NCBI GenBank assembly: GCA_003864495.1
Contig: ML133442.1
Span: 2,369,747-2,433,746 of the forward strand
From: Nemopilema nomurai
Taxonomy: Eukaryota > Cnidaria > Scyphozoa > Rhizostomeae > Rhizostomatidae
DNA: 64,000 nt
Reading direction: 5' to 3'
Positions within the stretch are counted from its first letter, which is position 1. Each line of letters begins with the position of its first letter. The translations under genes and the position numbers were made by a program. The notes beneath the pieces are model-generated. The model had not been told where the DNA came from. It made no database searches and worked only from the letters and a program-made list of their open reading frames with translations. Shown here piece by piece: positions 22,058 through 34,035 of this stretch.

Positions 22058-24237
22058 CGAGCTCTAACATTCGCTGTCCGACACGATTACATGGTCGCAA
22101 GTAAAATTCCGCCGTACTGTTTCTTGTTAGGAAGCAATCTAAACTTTTCACTAACACAACTACTTTACGTCACTTCCTGTCAAACTCGACCCAATCCCTT
22201 ATGACAGATTTTGAAGCAAAAAATCGACTTTGAAACAGCTGTAACTACGAAAGTACACGTCTTTCGAAAATTTTAAGGTTATTTTCGTAATCAGCGTACT
22301 CGATTTAGTCAGACGGTGAAATAAAAATTTTCGTGTCATATGCACTATAAGTCAAAGTTGTGTCTTTTCTAGGTAGTTTCAAGCACAGATAACATTCTAC
22401 TTCTTCAATTTCCAACAGTTTCTGTCGCATGAAAAGGGAATAGCATAACCTTTCTTCGTCGATTTACAGCTGCAATGTGATTCTGGCTGTCATCCCGTCT
22501 CCATTTTCTCGTGTGCACGGGGTTTTCTTTTCTTTCAAATCTTCTTTACGCTTGGGCAAATGGTGGTCGACCTTTAGTCAGCAAATGTCTCACCATAAGT
22601 TCGAAATGATGGAGTTTTACCAGTGTAATATGCCTCTTTCCACAGCATTTGGAAACTAGCGCAGGCAACAACATCAAATTTTACGCTCCGTGCGCTACGA
22701 TTCTTGGCCTGCGCGCAATAGACCCTGCTTAGTATTCAAGTGGTGATCAAAAGTCCCCACCTTATGTTTTAATTAAACTACGAGACAGGTCAATGAAGCC
22801 TTTGGCAAATCGGGCTAAATTGGAGAATAGAGTGTCGTTTGTAACGCTGGCTGAAGAAGGACAAGGATAATATTCGACAAAATACTTAACTAGCAATATA
22901 TTGTGTTAACTAGCAATACCAGAAACAATTACCGTCGTGGAATATATCAGCTTTTGAGATCTATCTAATAAGCACTGAAGAAATTTTTCATACACAGGGC
23001 CTCTGACTCAAGTTTTGAAGTAGAGGGTGGCCAAATTTGTCTTTAGCCACACCCTTTCTGTACCACGCCCCAGAGACAAGCTGCTGGGTCTTCAGTTTAA
23101 TTTATGCTCTTTTTCAAAAGTTTGGTTTGCTTTTCTTAATAATTATTGACTCATCGTGTGAGAACTTTAGCTTTTTGGAAAAGCAAAATAATACGGGAAG
23201 CAAAAAGGTTAATCAAATAACAAGCAAATGTTAACCATAGATTTTATGACAATCTGATTTCTTGAAAGTACCAAATGAATGGTACCACTCTTAATGCAAT
23301 GACACAATTTGATCCCCTGCGTTACAATATTCAGCTCATCCTGATTGTAACGAAATCCGTGCAGGTTAACTGAATATAACTATGAAGGTAAGTCAGTCGT
23401 GATTCAGGATATGAGGAATACAGGCGTACAAACCAGGGTCTCTTATTAGCGTATGTGATATGCTTGCATTGCATATACATTCTGCAGAAATGCACGGATT
23501 TAAACTGAAGTCAACAATCAAGTATGGATCCTGTAACAAAATATTTCAAACTTGCAAAATGTGGGAGGAAGCAATTACTCGCTTTTTTTATAAGGAACCT
23601 ACCACAAGGCCTAGTTCCAAAAGTTCCTTATTCGTACACCTCAAGTCATCAGATTTTAGTACCAAAAGTTCCTTAAAAGTTCCTTAATTTTCAATGCACA
23701 TCAATAAGCTTTAACACTGGCGGCGAGATAGAATATGCGGAAACTACTCGATGAAGCACTTGACACACGAATAGCAAACAATCTATGCGAGTATTGGCTG
23801 CAAATGAATGGAACGGGCTTTTTAGCTCTTGATGCTCGCAGTTATAAAAAAATTACAAATCGAAAAGTTCTTTAGGGATTTCGTTTTTAGTAGTATAAGT
23901 TCTTTAAAATACTTCGGCCTTCTTCATGTAGGTTCCTTATAAAGTGGTTCCTTATAAAAAACCGTGTACATGGATTCATGTGTCCTTGGGTGCCCGAAAT
24001 GTGTCCAGAATTAAAATCAAATCTCCTAGATGGCTTTGATAGTATTTTGGAAACCCTAGGATTTGGCGTGTACTCGCTTCGTCCTCTAGTTTGTGGTTAA
24101 CTTCAGAAAAAGAAGCAAAATGCCCTTCAAGCAGTGGTAACAGCAATCAGAAAAAGAATGGCGAGGGAGAGTTTCAGGACCATTCCCTATAACTTAAACG
24201 AATCCTTAAATTTTTCTGCTATTTTCTCAATCTGGTC

Positions 24238-24358
24238 ATTTCTGATCAATCAAAACCACTTTTAAAGTTGATCCATCCAGCCCACTTTTAAAGTTCATCA
24301 ATCCAACCAACATTAAAACGCGATCCATCGAACACACTTTTAGAGTTTATCCATCCTG
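24238..24358. repeat. Inverted minisatellite piece (copy A)
   Basis: Units such as CCCACTTTTAAAGTTCATCA and CGATCCATCGAACACACTTT are the reverse complement of the 26-bp minisatellite at 1979-2667 and 29432-29739. About five units. Confidence 0.85.
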
Positions 24359-24689
24359 GTTTTCAATGAACTGTATAATATAAGAAACAGGTTTGAGTCC
24401 TGAAGCCGGAAAGAGCTGGTAAAGTCTGGCTTTCAGTATGCCATTCTTAGTTAGTATGATCCATCACAGACTAGGTATCTTCGCGTTAAGCTAACAAGTG
24501 TCATAAACCAACCCCAAGCCGTTTTCGTTTTGGCAAGTCATATTTTAACTTTGCCCACAAAACTCATCAGCCTAGGCTAGGACATTTTTGGAAAACTTTT
24601 ATCAGGTTATGGTACCTGAAAACAGCCACGATGCAAAGCGAATACGGAATTTCTAACTTTAAAACTCAATGACGATTTATCCTACTCAC

Positions 24690-24910
24690 CATTCATTCAG
24701 AGGAATAATTCCTCGCCGTCGATCAAGCAGTTGGGAAGGCCGTATCCTCATCTTCTGACTGGTCTCTTTCGATTGCCGTGCCAGCTTCGCCTGGCTCCGC
24801 GTCCGAATTTCCCCCAGACGAAACGAATTGTTCGTTCTGGTATGGTAAAAAAGCCCACCAGAAGCACCTATAAGCTCTTCTTGTTCACTTTCTTCGAAAA
24901 CTGAAGCCAT
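24690..24910 (-). pseudogene. P2X7-like gene, exon 1 (copy B, open but orphaned)
   Basis: A 221-bp exon from ATG 24910 to a GTGAGT donor, open throughout and ending in IPLNEW in the phase that would join a CxCGxC exon. Copy B is truncated before exon 2, so the next available downstream minus-strand exon 2 would be the one in copy A at 21641. Confidence 0.5.
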
Positions 24911-27104
24911 CGAGCTCTAACATTCTCTGTCCGACACGATTACATGGTCGCAAGTAAAATTCCGCCGTAGTGTTTCTTGTTAGGAAGCAATCTAAACTTT
25001 TCACTAACACAACTACTTTACGTCACTTCCTGTCAAACTCGACCCAATCCCTTATGATAGATTTTGAAGCAAAAAATCGACTTTGAAACAGCTGTAACTA
25101 CGAAAGTACACGTCTTTCGAAAATTTTAAGGTTATTTTCGTAATCAGCGTACTCGATTTTGTCAGACGGTGGAATAAAAATGTTCGTGTCATATGCACTA
25201 TAAGTCAAAGTTGTGTCTTTTCTAGGTAGTTTCAAGCACAGATAACATTCTACTTCTTCAATTTCCAACAGTTTCTGTCGCATAAAAGGGAATAGCATAA
25301 CCTTTCTTCGTCGATTTACAGCTGCAATGTGATTCTGGCTTTCATCCCGTCTCCATTTTCTCGTGTGCACGGGGTTTTCTTTTCTTTCAAATCTTCTTTA
25401 CACTTGGGCAAATGGTGGTCGACCTTTAGTCAGCAAATGTTTCACCATAAGTTCGAAATGATGGAGTTTTACCAGTGTAATATGCCTCTTTCCACAGCAT
25501 TTGGAAACTAGCCCAGGCAACAACATCAAATTTTACGCTCCGTGCGCTACGATTCTTGGCCTGCGCGCAATAGACCCTGCTTAGTATTCAAGTGGTGATC
25601 AAAAGTCCCCACCTTATGTTTTAATTAAACTACGAGACAGGTCAATGAAGCCTTTGGCAAATCGGGCTAAATTGGAGAGTAGAGTGTCGTTTGTAACGCT
25701 GGCTGAAGAAGGACAAGGATAATATTCGACAAAATACTTAACTAGCAATATATTGTGTTAACTAGCAATACCAGAAACAATTACCGTCGTGGAATATATC
25801 AGCTTTTGAGATCTATCTAATAAGCACTGAAGAAATTTTTCATACACAGGGCCTCTGACTCAAGTTTTGAAGTAGAGGGTGGCCAAATTTGTCTTTACCT
25901 TTTCTGTGCCACGCCCCAGAGACCTTGCTTGCCAAGACAAGCTGCTGGGTCTTCAGTTTAATTTATGCTCTTTTTCAAAAGCTTGGTTTGCTTTTCTTAA
26001 TAATTATTGACTCATCGTGTGAGAACTTTAACTTTTTGGAAAGAAGCAAAATAATACGGGAAGCAAAAAGGTTAATCAAATAACAAGCAAATGTTAACCA
26101 TAGATTTTATGACAATCTGATTTCTTGAAAGTACCAAATGAATGGTACCACTCTTAATGCAATGACACAATTTGATCCCCTGCGTTACAATATTCAGCTC
26201 ATCCTGATTGTAACGAAATCCGTGCAGGTTAACTGAATATAACTATGAAGGTAAGTCAGTCGTGATTCAGGATATGAGGAATACAGGCGTACAAACCAGG
26301 GTCTCTTATTAGCGTATGTGATATGCTTGCATTGCATATACATTCTGCAGAAATGCACGGATTTAAACTGAAGTCAACAATCAAGTATGGATCCTGTAAC
26401 AAAATATTTCAAACTTGCAAAATGTGAGAGGAAGCAATTACACGCTTTTTTTATAAGGAACCTACCACAAGGCCTAGTTCCAAAAGTTCCTTATTCGTAC
26501 ACCTCAAGTCATCAGATTTTAGTACCAAAAGTTCCTTAAAAGTTCCTTAATTTTCAATGCACATCAATAAGCTTTAACACTGGCGGCGAGATAGAATATG
26601 CGGAAACTACTCGATGAAGCACTTGACACACGAATAGCAAACAATCTATGCGAGTATTGGCTGCAAATGAATGGAACGGGCTTTTTAGCTCTTGATGCTC
26701 GCAGTTATAAAAAAATTACAAATCGAAAAGTTCTTTAGGGATTTCGTTTTTAGTAGTATAAGTTCTTAAAATACTTCGGCCTTCTTCATGTAGGTTCCTT
26801 ATAAAGTGGTTCCTTATAAAAAACCGTGTACATGGATTCATGTGTCCTTGGGTGCCCGAAATGTGTCCAGAATTAAAATCAAATCTCCTAGATGGCTTTG
26901 ATAGTATTTTGGAAACCCTAGGATTTGGCGTGTACTCGCTTCGTCCTCTAGTTTGTGGTTAACTTCAGAAAAAGAAGCAAAATGCCCTTCAAGCAGTGGT
27001 AACAGCAATCAGAAAAAGAATGGCGAGGGAGAGTTTCAGGACCATTCCCTATAACTTAAACGAATCCTTAAATTTTTCTGCTATTTTCTCAATCTGGTCA
27101 TTTC

Positions 27105-27225
27105 TGATCAATCAAAACCACTTTTAAAGTTGATCCATCCAGCCCACTTTTAAAGTTCATCAATCCAACCAACATTAAAACGCGATCCATCGAACACACT
27201 TTTAGAGTTTATCCATCCTGGTTTT
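27105..27225. repeat. Inverted minisatellite piece (copy B)
   Basis: Same as 24238-24358. It lies about 2.2 kb left of the direct-orientation array at 29432-29739, so the two could form arms of a foldback structure. Confidence 0.85.
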
Positions 27226-29077
27226 CAATGAACTGTATAATATAAGAAACAGGTTTGAGTCCTGAAGCCGGAAAGAGCTGGTAAAGTCTGGCTTTCAGTA
27301 TGCCATTCTTAGTTAGTATGATCCATCACAGACTAGGTATCTTCGCGTTAAGCTAACAAGTGTCAACCTATCATGGGAAGAGGTTTAGCAGGGTTTCTGC
27401 AAAAAGCTTTTACTTTCGACAAGAACCAATGATGTATTCGTGTTAAAGCTCGGATCTCTGCTGAAACTGGTTGCTTTTAGCAGGAGCCAAGAATCATGCA
27501 ATGTGTGTTGTATGAGTCCAAGTATCTGTTCTTATGGGAACGCTGTCCTAATTGTATACATCCTGAAACGAAGTTTTTCTTCAGCAAAAGGACAGCAGCA
27601 AAAACGAAGTTTTTCCAACAGCTGGACAGTTGCCTTGCGAATTTCCTAGAAGGGACTTCATACGATGACTTTATATCGTATTTCATTGAACGAGCAGTGA
27701 GCTTTTTATTCAGAATATACAAGCAATTACGAACTTTGTTCATTATAATGTATTGTAATTCATTATTGTGCTTTTCGTGATCAGATGTGAAGTATCAATG
27801 ACCCAAAGCTAAGCATTTTTGCAAAATATTTAACGTTTTTTGCTTAACTAGTTTAATTTGGGCTACTGCAATTTGTAGGACTTGATTTTTTTTGTAGACA
27901 ATGTACATCGAGTTTGAAAATTCAGTTTTTCTCTGATGAAAGCAAAGCTGTTTTCTCGAAGGATTCAAATTTGGACAAAGTCGAAGAAAAAAGGAGATTG
28001 ATGAATGATTATCCTGAATGCTTTTCTTCTCCGATGCAAATGTCGGCAATCATGATCAGAAGGTGGCACATTTGCCTGCCCTTCTTTTCATTTGCCTTGC
28101 CATCCGTTTGCAATATATTTCTTCGTCTTCTTTTTCTTCATTCCGCCAGCTCCTGCGAAGCATGCCAACCGCCGGAGGAGCCTTGAACTTCTTTTTCCAT
28201 TCTCAACTTCATAGGAACATCTTCTGTTCATTTGCATCCATTTTACAGACTATGCTAACAATTGCAAAGTTTTCAAAGAACTTCTTGCCACCTTTTTCAC
28301 ATCGTAAACTTTTTCACATCTACTTCTTTTGCTCCTCCGAAGGAACATAACTGCCAAGAAATCAAGTTAATCAAATTTCGCCGAATTTTCTACACATTTT
28401 ACAAAGCCAAAATGTTCCGTGAATTGTTCCAAAGAAATCTGGTACAATATACTGTATATGAGAAGCTAGGCTTTTTTACAAAAGCATCATTGCCATTTCA
28501 AATATAACTCAACCGGAGACTTGCCAATTAATTTCTTCTGCAACAATGCACTGCAAAAATTATGCCTATTCATGCCCAACAACAATTGTGATAAAATCAA
28601 TTATTATATTAAAGAAAAAAACACTTGATACTTTAATTTTTATAAAGTCGATTCTAATATTTTAAAACTTTGCAGGTTGCACATACAAATCTGGCAAAGA
28701 ATCGACACAAAATTTGTTGCTACCTGAAACAAAATAATGACATTTACTCATATGGATCTTTATCTCCTTCTTTTAGATCGTTTCGTGTTGGGCATAAACG
28801 TTTGCGTAAAAGGAATTTACCAGTACAGCCTCACAAATAAAGTGAGGTATTGTTCTTGGACTGCACTTACAATTTAAAGACATGGCATTTTGACTAAATA
28901 ATACATTTTTTGCTTCAGAATGAGAAACTTGCACCAGAAAAAGTTATGACATTCCTTTGGCTGCAATTTTATAAACAAAACCCTCTATACCAAAACGAAA
29001 CAGTTTATTTTACATTTTAATTATTTATGTTAAATATTTCTAATAAACCCTCTTCAAATATGAAATTTAGAAGCAAA

Positions 29078-29316
29078 AAATTTCTCCGGTTCACAGCCTT
29101 GAAGCCGTCAGTTCCACTAGACTCTGATTTAGCAAAGTTTTGGCTTTCTTGAGTGTTTTTTCACAACTTTGTTGAGAGTAATTAAACCATGATCTTCGAA
29201 GTAGATGTTTGTATCATCAACAGAAAGGGAGGACGAAATCTTGGAAGACGATATGGGAAGATCATTAATGAAATTAGAAGCAAAAGGGGCCCAAGGACAA
29301 ACCCTTGGAGCATACC
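29078..29316 (-). pseudogene. Non-LTR retrotransposon RT fragment (C2)
   Basis: Counterpart of 1621-1860, with the same damaged QG.VLGPLL motif and VDD-like block and the same frame changes. Confidence 0.6.
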
Positions 29317-29431
29317 AAAAATAAAACTCAAATGGCTAGAAATGAAACCATTTACAGATTTATACTGACTTCGGTTAGTAAGATAAGAGCTAAACCACCC
29401 AGAGCTGTCCTTTGAATACCATCATGTTCCA

Positions 29432-29739
29432 AATTGGATTGATCAATTTCAAAAGTGGGTTGGATTGATCAATTTTGAAAGTGGGTTGGATTGATCAACT
29501 CTAAAAGTGTGTTCGATGGATCACCTTTCAAAAGTGGGTTGGATTGATCAATTTCAAAAGTGGGTTGGATTGATCAACTTTAAAAGTGTATTCGATGGAT
29601 TACCTTTCAAAATGGGTTTGATGGATTGCGTTTCAATGTTGGTTCGATTGATCAACTTTAAAAGTGGGTTGGATTGATAAATTTCAAAAGTGGGTTGGAT
29701 TGATCAATTTCAAAAGTGGGTTGGATTGATCAACTTTAA
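29432..29739. repeat. 26-bp minisatellite (C2, contracted)
   Basis: About 12 units of the GGGTTGGATTGATCAA type with one pass through the variant order. This is roughly 380 bp shorter than the C1 array. Confidence 0.93.
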
Positions 29740-30605
29740 TAAGGCGGTACCGCTGCATGAGATTTCGGGCTTTGTTGTGTTCGCTGTGGATCTCCTCCAT
29801 AAATTGTTGCGAAAAGGGTACATCATAGAATTTCCGGATTAGTAAAAGCTTCTAATTTTGATGGGTATTTCACGTAATCCCTCCCAGTCTCTGCTTTATT
29901 TTAAACGTTGTCTGAAAAAGTCAAAATCGTTTAGTATTGAGGTTATCACACCTTATTAACTAACTTTGAAAAGACCCACAAGTCCAGTCCACCAAAGTTA
30001 TTCGTTTGTCTTTGTTCTAAAAGGTGGACCTGAGTTGCGTCAATGCAGACTCTTTGTTGAGTAGCCGAATGGGTCTTTGATCTTTTGAGTGCATTCCCTT
30101 GAACAGCAATGTTGTAAAAGCAGTGCCTCAACAATTTTCAATACTTTAGATCCACTCTCTACAGCCATGCTTTTTCGTGGTAATGCAAAAACTGTGCAAA
30201 AAAGCATACCTAGTGGTGTATGGGCCACAAAAGTATGCAATTTAATAAGCCCGAATAGAAATTGACTTTATAAAGTTCACTTTATTAAGTTCTCTTTTTA
30301 AGTTAGCTAAGGTTATCCTGGGGAAGAAGGAGGCAAACTCTTTTGTACCATGGACCATGTATTTTTGTAACTATATACTGTACTTTACACCACTACACTT
30401 ATATATCACTCAGCTCGGCAATGTTAACATCTGAAATGACAACGAATAATTTCAGACTTCAACTCGTTTGAGTTTTAGATTGTCTCACTTACCCTAAAAG
30501 CAACCATGTTAGTGGTTCCCAGAGGACAAACCATATAAAAATTGTGTATCAAAAGCCACCTTACCGCTGCCAGTTCTACTTTTATCTAATATTCTCCCAT
30601 GCAGT

Positions 30606-30824
30606 CTAAATATAGTGTCTAATAGTGTGTAACTTCTCATTCAATAAAGCACCAATTTCTTCAGATGCCAGTACAGTGTCGTTGGCTCGACAGACAGCTC
30701 TGTTGACAGCGACTTTAATGAAAAATCTTTTACAAGTTCCTTCCTGCAAGCAGGCGCCAACGTCTAAGGCAGTTATATACAAATGCATTTTTAGCTTTTC
30801 AATATGCTTTTTGTCCCTGAGCAA
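30606..30824 (-). CDS. Small open frame of unknown function (C2)
   Basis: Counterpart of 3492-3710, 72 codons, differing at three residues near the N-terminus. Downstream on the plus strand the two copies diverge completely within about 25 bp. Confidence 0.2.
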   Translation of the reverse strand: MLRDKKHIEKLKMHLYITALDVGACLQEGTCKRFFIKVAVNRAVCRANDTVLASEEIGALLNEKLHTIRHYI

Positions 30825-30845
30825 GCAATTGTCTTTGATAGAAAA

Positions 30846-31120
30846 CGGGGGAGCCTCATCCCTTTATCTTTTGCGAACCCCGTCCTAGCGATTGTCACAT
30901 GAGTGCGAGTGATGCACGCGAAGGATGGCGAGTCATTTTTCGTTGACAACTTTCGTTTCAAGTATGCGGTGCGTGGCTGTGCATTACGTCATTTTTGCTC
31001 TCGATGCGAGGCTCTTGTCTTGCCGAGGCTAATCTGCCTAACTTGTTTTGGGGTAGTTTTAAGGGGCAATTCCTTTTCCACAGAAGGGGTTTAGCCCGCG
31101 CAGCGGGGTTTTGGGGCTAT
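30846..31120. other. 275-bp GC-richer segment unique to C2
   Basis: Replaces the 2.8-kb C1 block. It has a noticeably higher GC content than its surroundings and ends with a hairpin-capable CCCGCGCAGCGGG followed by TTTTGGGGCT. A plus-strand frame of 63 codons (30903-31094) crosses it without a recognisable motif. It may be a short non-autonomous element or filler DNA at a deletion. Confidence 0.45.
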
Positions 31121-31485
31121 CCAACTACTAATATGAGTTGGCATGACGTTTGTAGATGAGTATTTGAACAAATTGCAAAGTCAAAATATCTTGATTTGTG
31201 ATCTAATCTAAGTTTCATATGCCTGCCAGCCATTCCTCAAGTACAGACAGTGATACGGCTTCGTGTTGTGTTCCCCGCTACGAAATGCTTGAATTTTCCC
31301 GCCAAAATACAATAACAAAGTGGTCCCGCCATTTTATTGGCTGGCCGCAGTTTGTCAAAAGCGAGAAAGCAATAGGATGCTCGATCCAGTCTTTTTCAAA
31401 TACTTCCCTTCATTTTGTTGAGAAAGGGAATGGAGTAGCCTCACCAGTTGCTTATTCGCGAGAAATCACGTTGACCTTGGATATG

Positions 31486-31917
31486 TTTAGTAATGCTGCC
31501 CGAATGTAAAAAGTGTCAAAAAGATAATTACTTGCATTCAATGCAATTGGACATCTTTGAAAGGAAGGCGTTGGCAATTGAACAGGTTAAAATAATTCCC
31601 TGTCTATGACAAGTATATTATAGTTGTTCAGTTAAAAGACATCATGTTTAAATCAAAAACTACTTACACTGTCCATATTGCCTATATTAAATGTGGTCCA
31701 TGCAAATTTTAAATGAAAGTTCTCAGTGTTTGCTTCTTTCTAATTTAGTGGAGGTATAAACCAGATACACTAAGGTTATGGAGGTATAAACAAGTTTGAT
31801 ATTCAAATACTGTTATGTTTTTGTACATTTTTTGCAGAGAAACTGATTTTGGAGAAAAGGCATCAGGGCAAAGGGGTTGCTCTCCTTTTTTGAAAGCAAC
31901 TAATAATTAAAACTGTG
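31486..31917. other. 432 bp present only in C2
   Basis: C1 reads GGATATG|CTCACATC across this point (6919/6920). C2 has 432 additional bases beginning TTTAGTAATG and ending AACTGTG. Only a 2-nt microhomology (TG) is shared and there are no inverted repeats, so this is more like a deletion in C1 than an insertion in C2. No gene is seen. Confidence 0.6.
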
Positions 31918-32172
31918 CTCACATCTGCAAAAAATCCCTTGTTGTTTGTTGTTCTCATAGGTTTCTTTGTAGAATTCATTCTTTACAATGCAGTTATGAT
32001 AATTCAAACTTTTGATGCAAGATGACATAAGATTACTTTCTTGAGTGAAAAAGCTCTCCTGTAGTTCCTCATTTAAGAAGTAAAGGGTTAGAGGTCTCTT
32101 GCATGATTGCTCATTGAAGATTTGTGATCTTTTTCTTCCATTTTGTGGTCTAAGCATCAACTCAATGTTCAC
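31900..32172 (-). CDS. Open frame of unknown function (C2)
   Basis: Counterpart of 6875-7174 over its first ~80 codons, with several substitutions (for example SVDIELMF against SVNIELML) but no stop. No domain recognised. It could be an old mobile-element exon. Confidence 0.2.
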   Translation of the reverse strand: MNIELMLRPQNGRKRSQIFNEQSCKRPLTLYFLNEELQESFFTQESNLMSSCIKSLNYHNCIVKNEFYKETYENNKQQGIFCRCEHSFNY

Positions 32173-33299
32173 TGATCTAGATTCAACTGTGAATTTTATT
32201 CAGCATACCCTTCTTTTTTAAGTAGGTGCTAGATTTCATCTTTCATTTAGGGAAACACTTAAAATTGATATTTTGGACAGTGCTTACATAGACTGTCAAA
32301 ATGACACAGCATATCTTTGCCATGTTACAGACACCTAAAGATTATGCAGTGGCACTTTTTGAAGTAATTTATTTTTTAATCCTGAATTTAATGAACTTGG
32401 TAGTAGGGTCCTTGATGAATACTTACCTAAAATCAGTAGGCGGTCAGTTTAATGGAAAGAGAAAGCTTTAAATTTGTTTGATCTATTAAGCATTGAAAGG
32501 TCACTTAATGTAGACATTATCCTGTACAAATTTGTTTTACTTCCCATTTTGCAGTTTAAATGTATTTTATTCAAAAACATGCAAATATCAATTAAGATGG
32601 ACATCTGCATTAAAACTTTGTATGTGTGGAAACTGTGATAATCAGTAATAGCTTAATTGGTCTTAAATTGATTAGTTGTAGCTTAATTGTTCAAATCAAA
32701 TTTGAATCAAATTGAATCAAGAGTTTAAATCAAATTTGACAAATACCATTGAATTAGATATTTCATCAATGTTTTTCATCTAGTATCTGACATCAAATCT
32801 TGGATAGTTTACAATTTTATTTAGATATACTTATTAAGTGGACATAAGCAAGGGGCCTTACAGGGTTCAAATGATTGTATGTGTAACTGGCACCTAATTT
32901 GAAGAATCATACGTAAAAGAATATGATTGAAAAGTGAAGTTTCTGTTACAGGGGCATCCAGTTACAGTAAGGCCAAAATGTACCAACCAACAAAACACAT
33001 ACTAGTTGGTGAATAACAAAAAATACTGTCACACAAAGTTGAAATGTTTGGTGCCTCTTTCACGTCATTAGATATTTGCAATGTGAGGGACAGGGTGTTG
33101 AAAAATTTCCATCATTTAGCCAATTACATAGCGAGACGAATCAATTTTATGCCCAGGTTAGCAAGGCTAGCATATCTAGCAGAATTTTCAACATAACCAA
33201 CTTCCCTTTCAGAAAAGACTAGAAATGACAACAAAGAAAATAACCATTTAATGATTGAATAATGAGGCAGTTTGTAATGAAATACCAAGAAAATTTGGA
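32173..33299. other. No recognisable gene
   Basis: AT-rich DNA matching C1 7175-8291 with small indels. Confidence 0.5.
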
Positions 33300-33307
33300 C
33301 TGTCAAT
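33300..33307. repeat. hAT target-site duplication, left
   Basis: CTGTCAAT, identical to 36008-36015 and to the empty site at 8292-8299. Confidence 0.95.
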
Positions 33308-33511
33308 CAGTGGCGTAACAGAGACACTCGGGGCCCTTATGAATTTAGTAAGATGGGGCCCTTATTTAGGGACTGCCAAGTGAAGTGAGCTATACGGGGC
33401 AAGGGGGTTCGGGGTAATGGGAAAATTTTTAAGATCGTGCCCTTTAGAACCTAGAGAAATGCACGTGATGTGGTAAAGAAAATGTTTAAATATGAAAAAA
33501 CCAACAGTAAA

Positions 33512-33985
33512 TTAGGTGTTCTTGCTCACAACATGAGCTCTTCTACGTGCATTAACGTTGGCAAAATCTATTATAAGCTTTGTTTTGTCGATTTTCTTTG
33601 CTTCCTTGTTCTCAATTGACAAAATTGCTAGGTCATGCAGTCTCTCCTGTGACATCGTAGATCTTATATATGTCTTTATCAGTTTCAACTTTGAAAATGA
33701 TCTTTCTGCCGATGCAACAGTTACTGGCAAAGTGATGAAAAGTGTTAATAGCTTGTACATTTCTGGAAAGGATGAACTAATACGGCTCTGGAGCATGAGG
33801 TTATTAACTTATAGAACAGTTTTCTTGACTGCAATCTCCTTTCTGAATTCGGTTGCAAATGATCTCATCTCAGAATCTAATTCATCTGTAAAGTCATTTG
33901 GATATTTCTCACGAATTACTCATACTGCTTTTTTAAGCATGTCAGGACTCAGTGTTGCCAGGTTGTTGGGGTAGAGACAGCTGAA
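33512..33985 (-). pseudogene. hAT transposase C-terminal dimerisation region
   Basis: The last 94 codons (33796-33512) contain LPVTVASAERSFSKLKLIKTY and STMSQERLxxLAILSIEN. This is the hAT C-terminal dimerisation block as seen in ZMYM1-like and TTF-type hAT proteins. Upstream, to about 33985, the reading continues in other frames (MLKKAVxxIREKYPNDF, DELDSEMRSF), so there are frameshifts and stops between them. Confidence 0.85.
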
Positions 33986-34035
33986 TAATGACGTCACCAT
34001 TGCTTGTCCTTTGAACCCTTTTGTCAATTGCATCA

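Larger units (their letters stand above)
20052..22349. mobile_element. TIR element carrying a P2X7-like gene fragment
   Basis: The ends are inverted repeats: AGTGCATATGACACG plus AAAATTTT reading inward from 20052 and from 22349 on the other strand. With flanking bases they read TTAAAGTGC... on the left and TTATAGTGC... on the right, so a TTAA-type target (as in piggyBac or Kolobok) is possible but one copy is imperfect. Inside on the minus strand are two exons of a P2X7-like gene. No transposase is recognised, so it may be non-autonomous. A minus-strand frame at 20193-20390 is unassigned. The right half was duplicated at 24503-25203. Confidence 0.6.
21666..24503. repeat. 2.84-kb tandem duplication, copy A
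   Basis: Nearly identical to 24503-27365 (copy B), immediately adjacent and in the same orientation. It starts at ATAAACCAACCCC and ends at AAGCTAACAAGTGTCA. It contains the right half of the P2X7-carrying element, about 1.9 kb without a recognised gene, and an inverted minisatellite piece at 24238-24358. Differences between A and B are small indels and a few substitutions, so the event is young. Confidence 0.93.
24503..27365. repeat. 2.86-kb tandem duplication, copy B
   Basis: Second copy of 21666-24503. Its left edge cuts the TIR element, so exon 1 of the P2X7-like gene is present but exon 2 and the left inverted repeat are not. It ends with the 16-nt motif also found at window position 1, where C2 begins. 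Short plus-strand frames such as 25329-25511 are the same as in A and have no motif. Confidence 0.93.

Noticed and set aside
22477..22659. 60-codon frame nearly identical at 25329-25511
   Set aside because: It lies in the recent A/B duplication, so identity says nothing about function, and no motif is present.
30846..31120. Helitron end (hairpin then CT-rich terminus)
   Set aside because: The terminus reads CTAT and not CTRR, and no TC start or A/T host junction was found.
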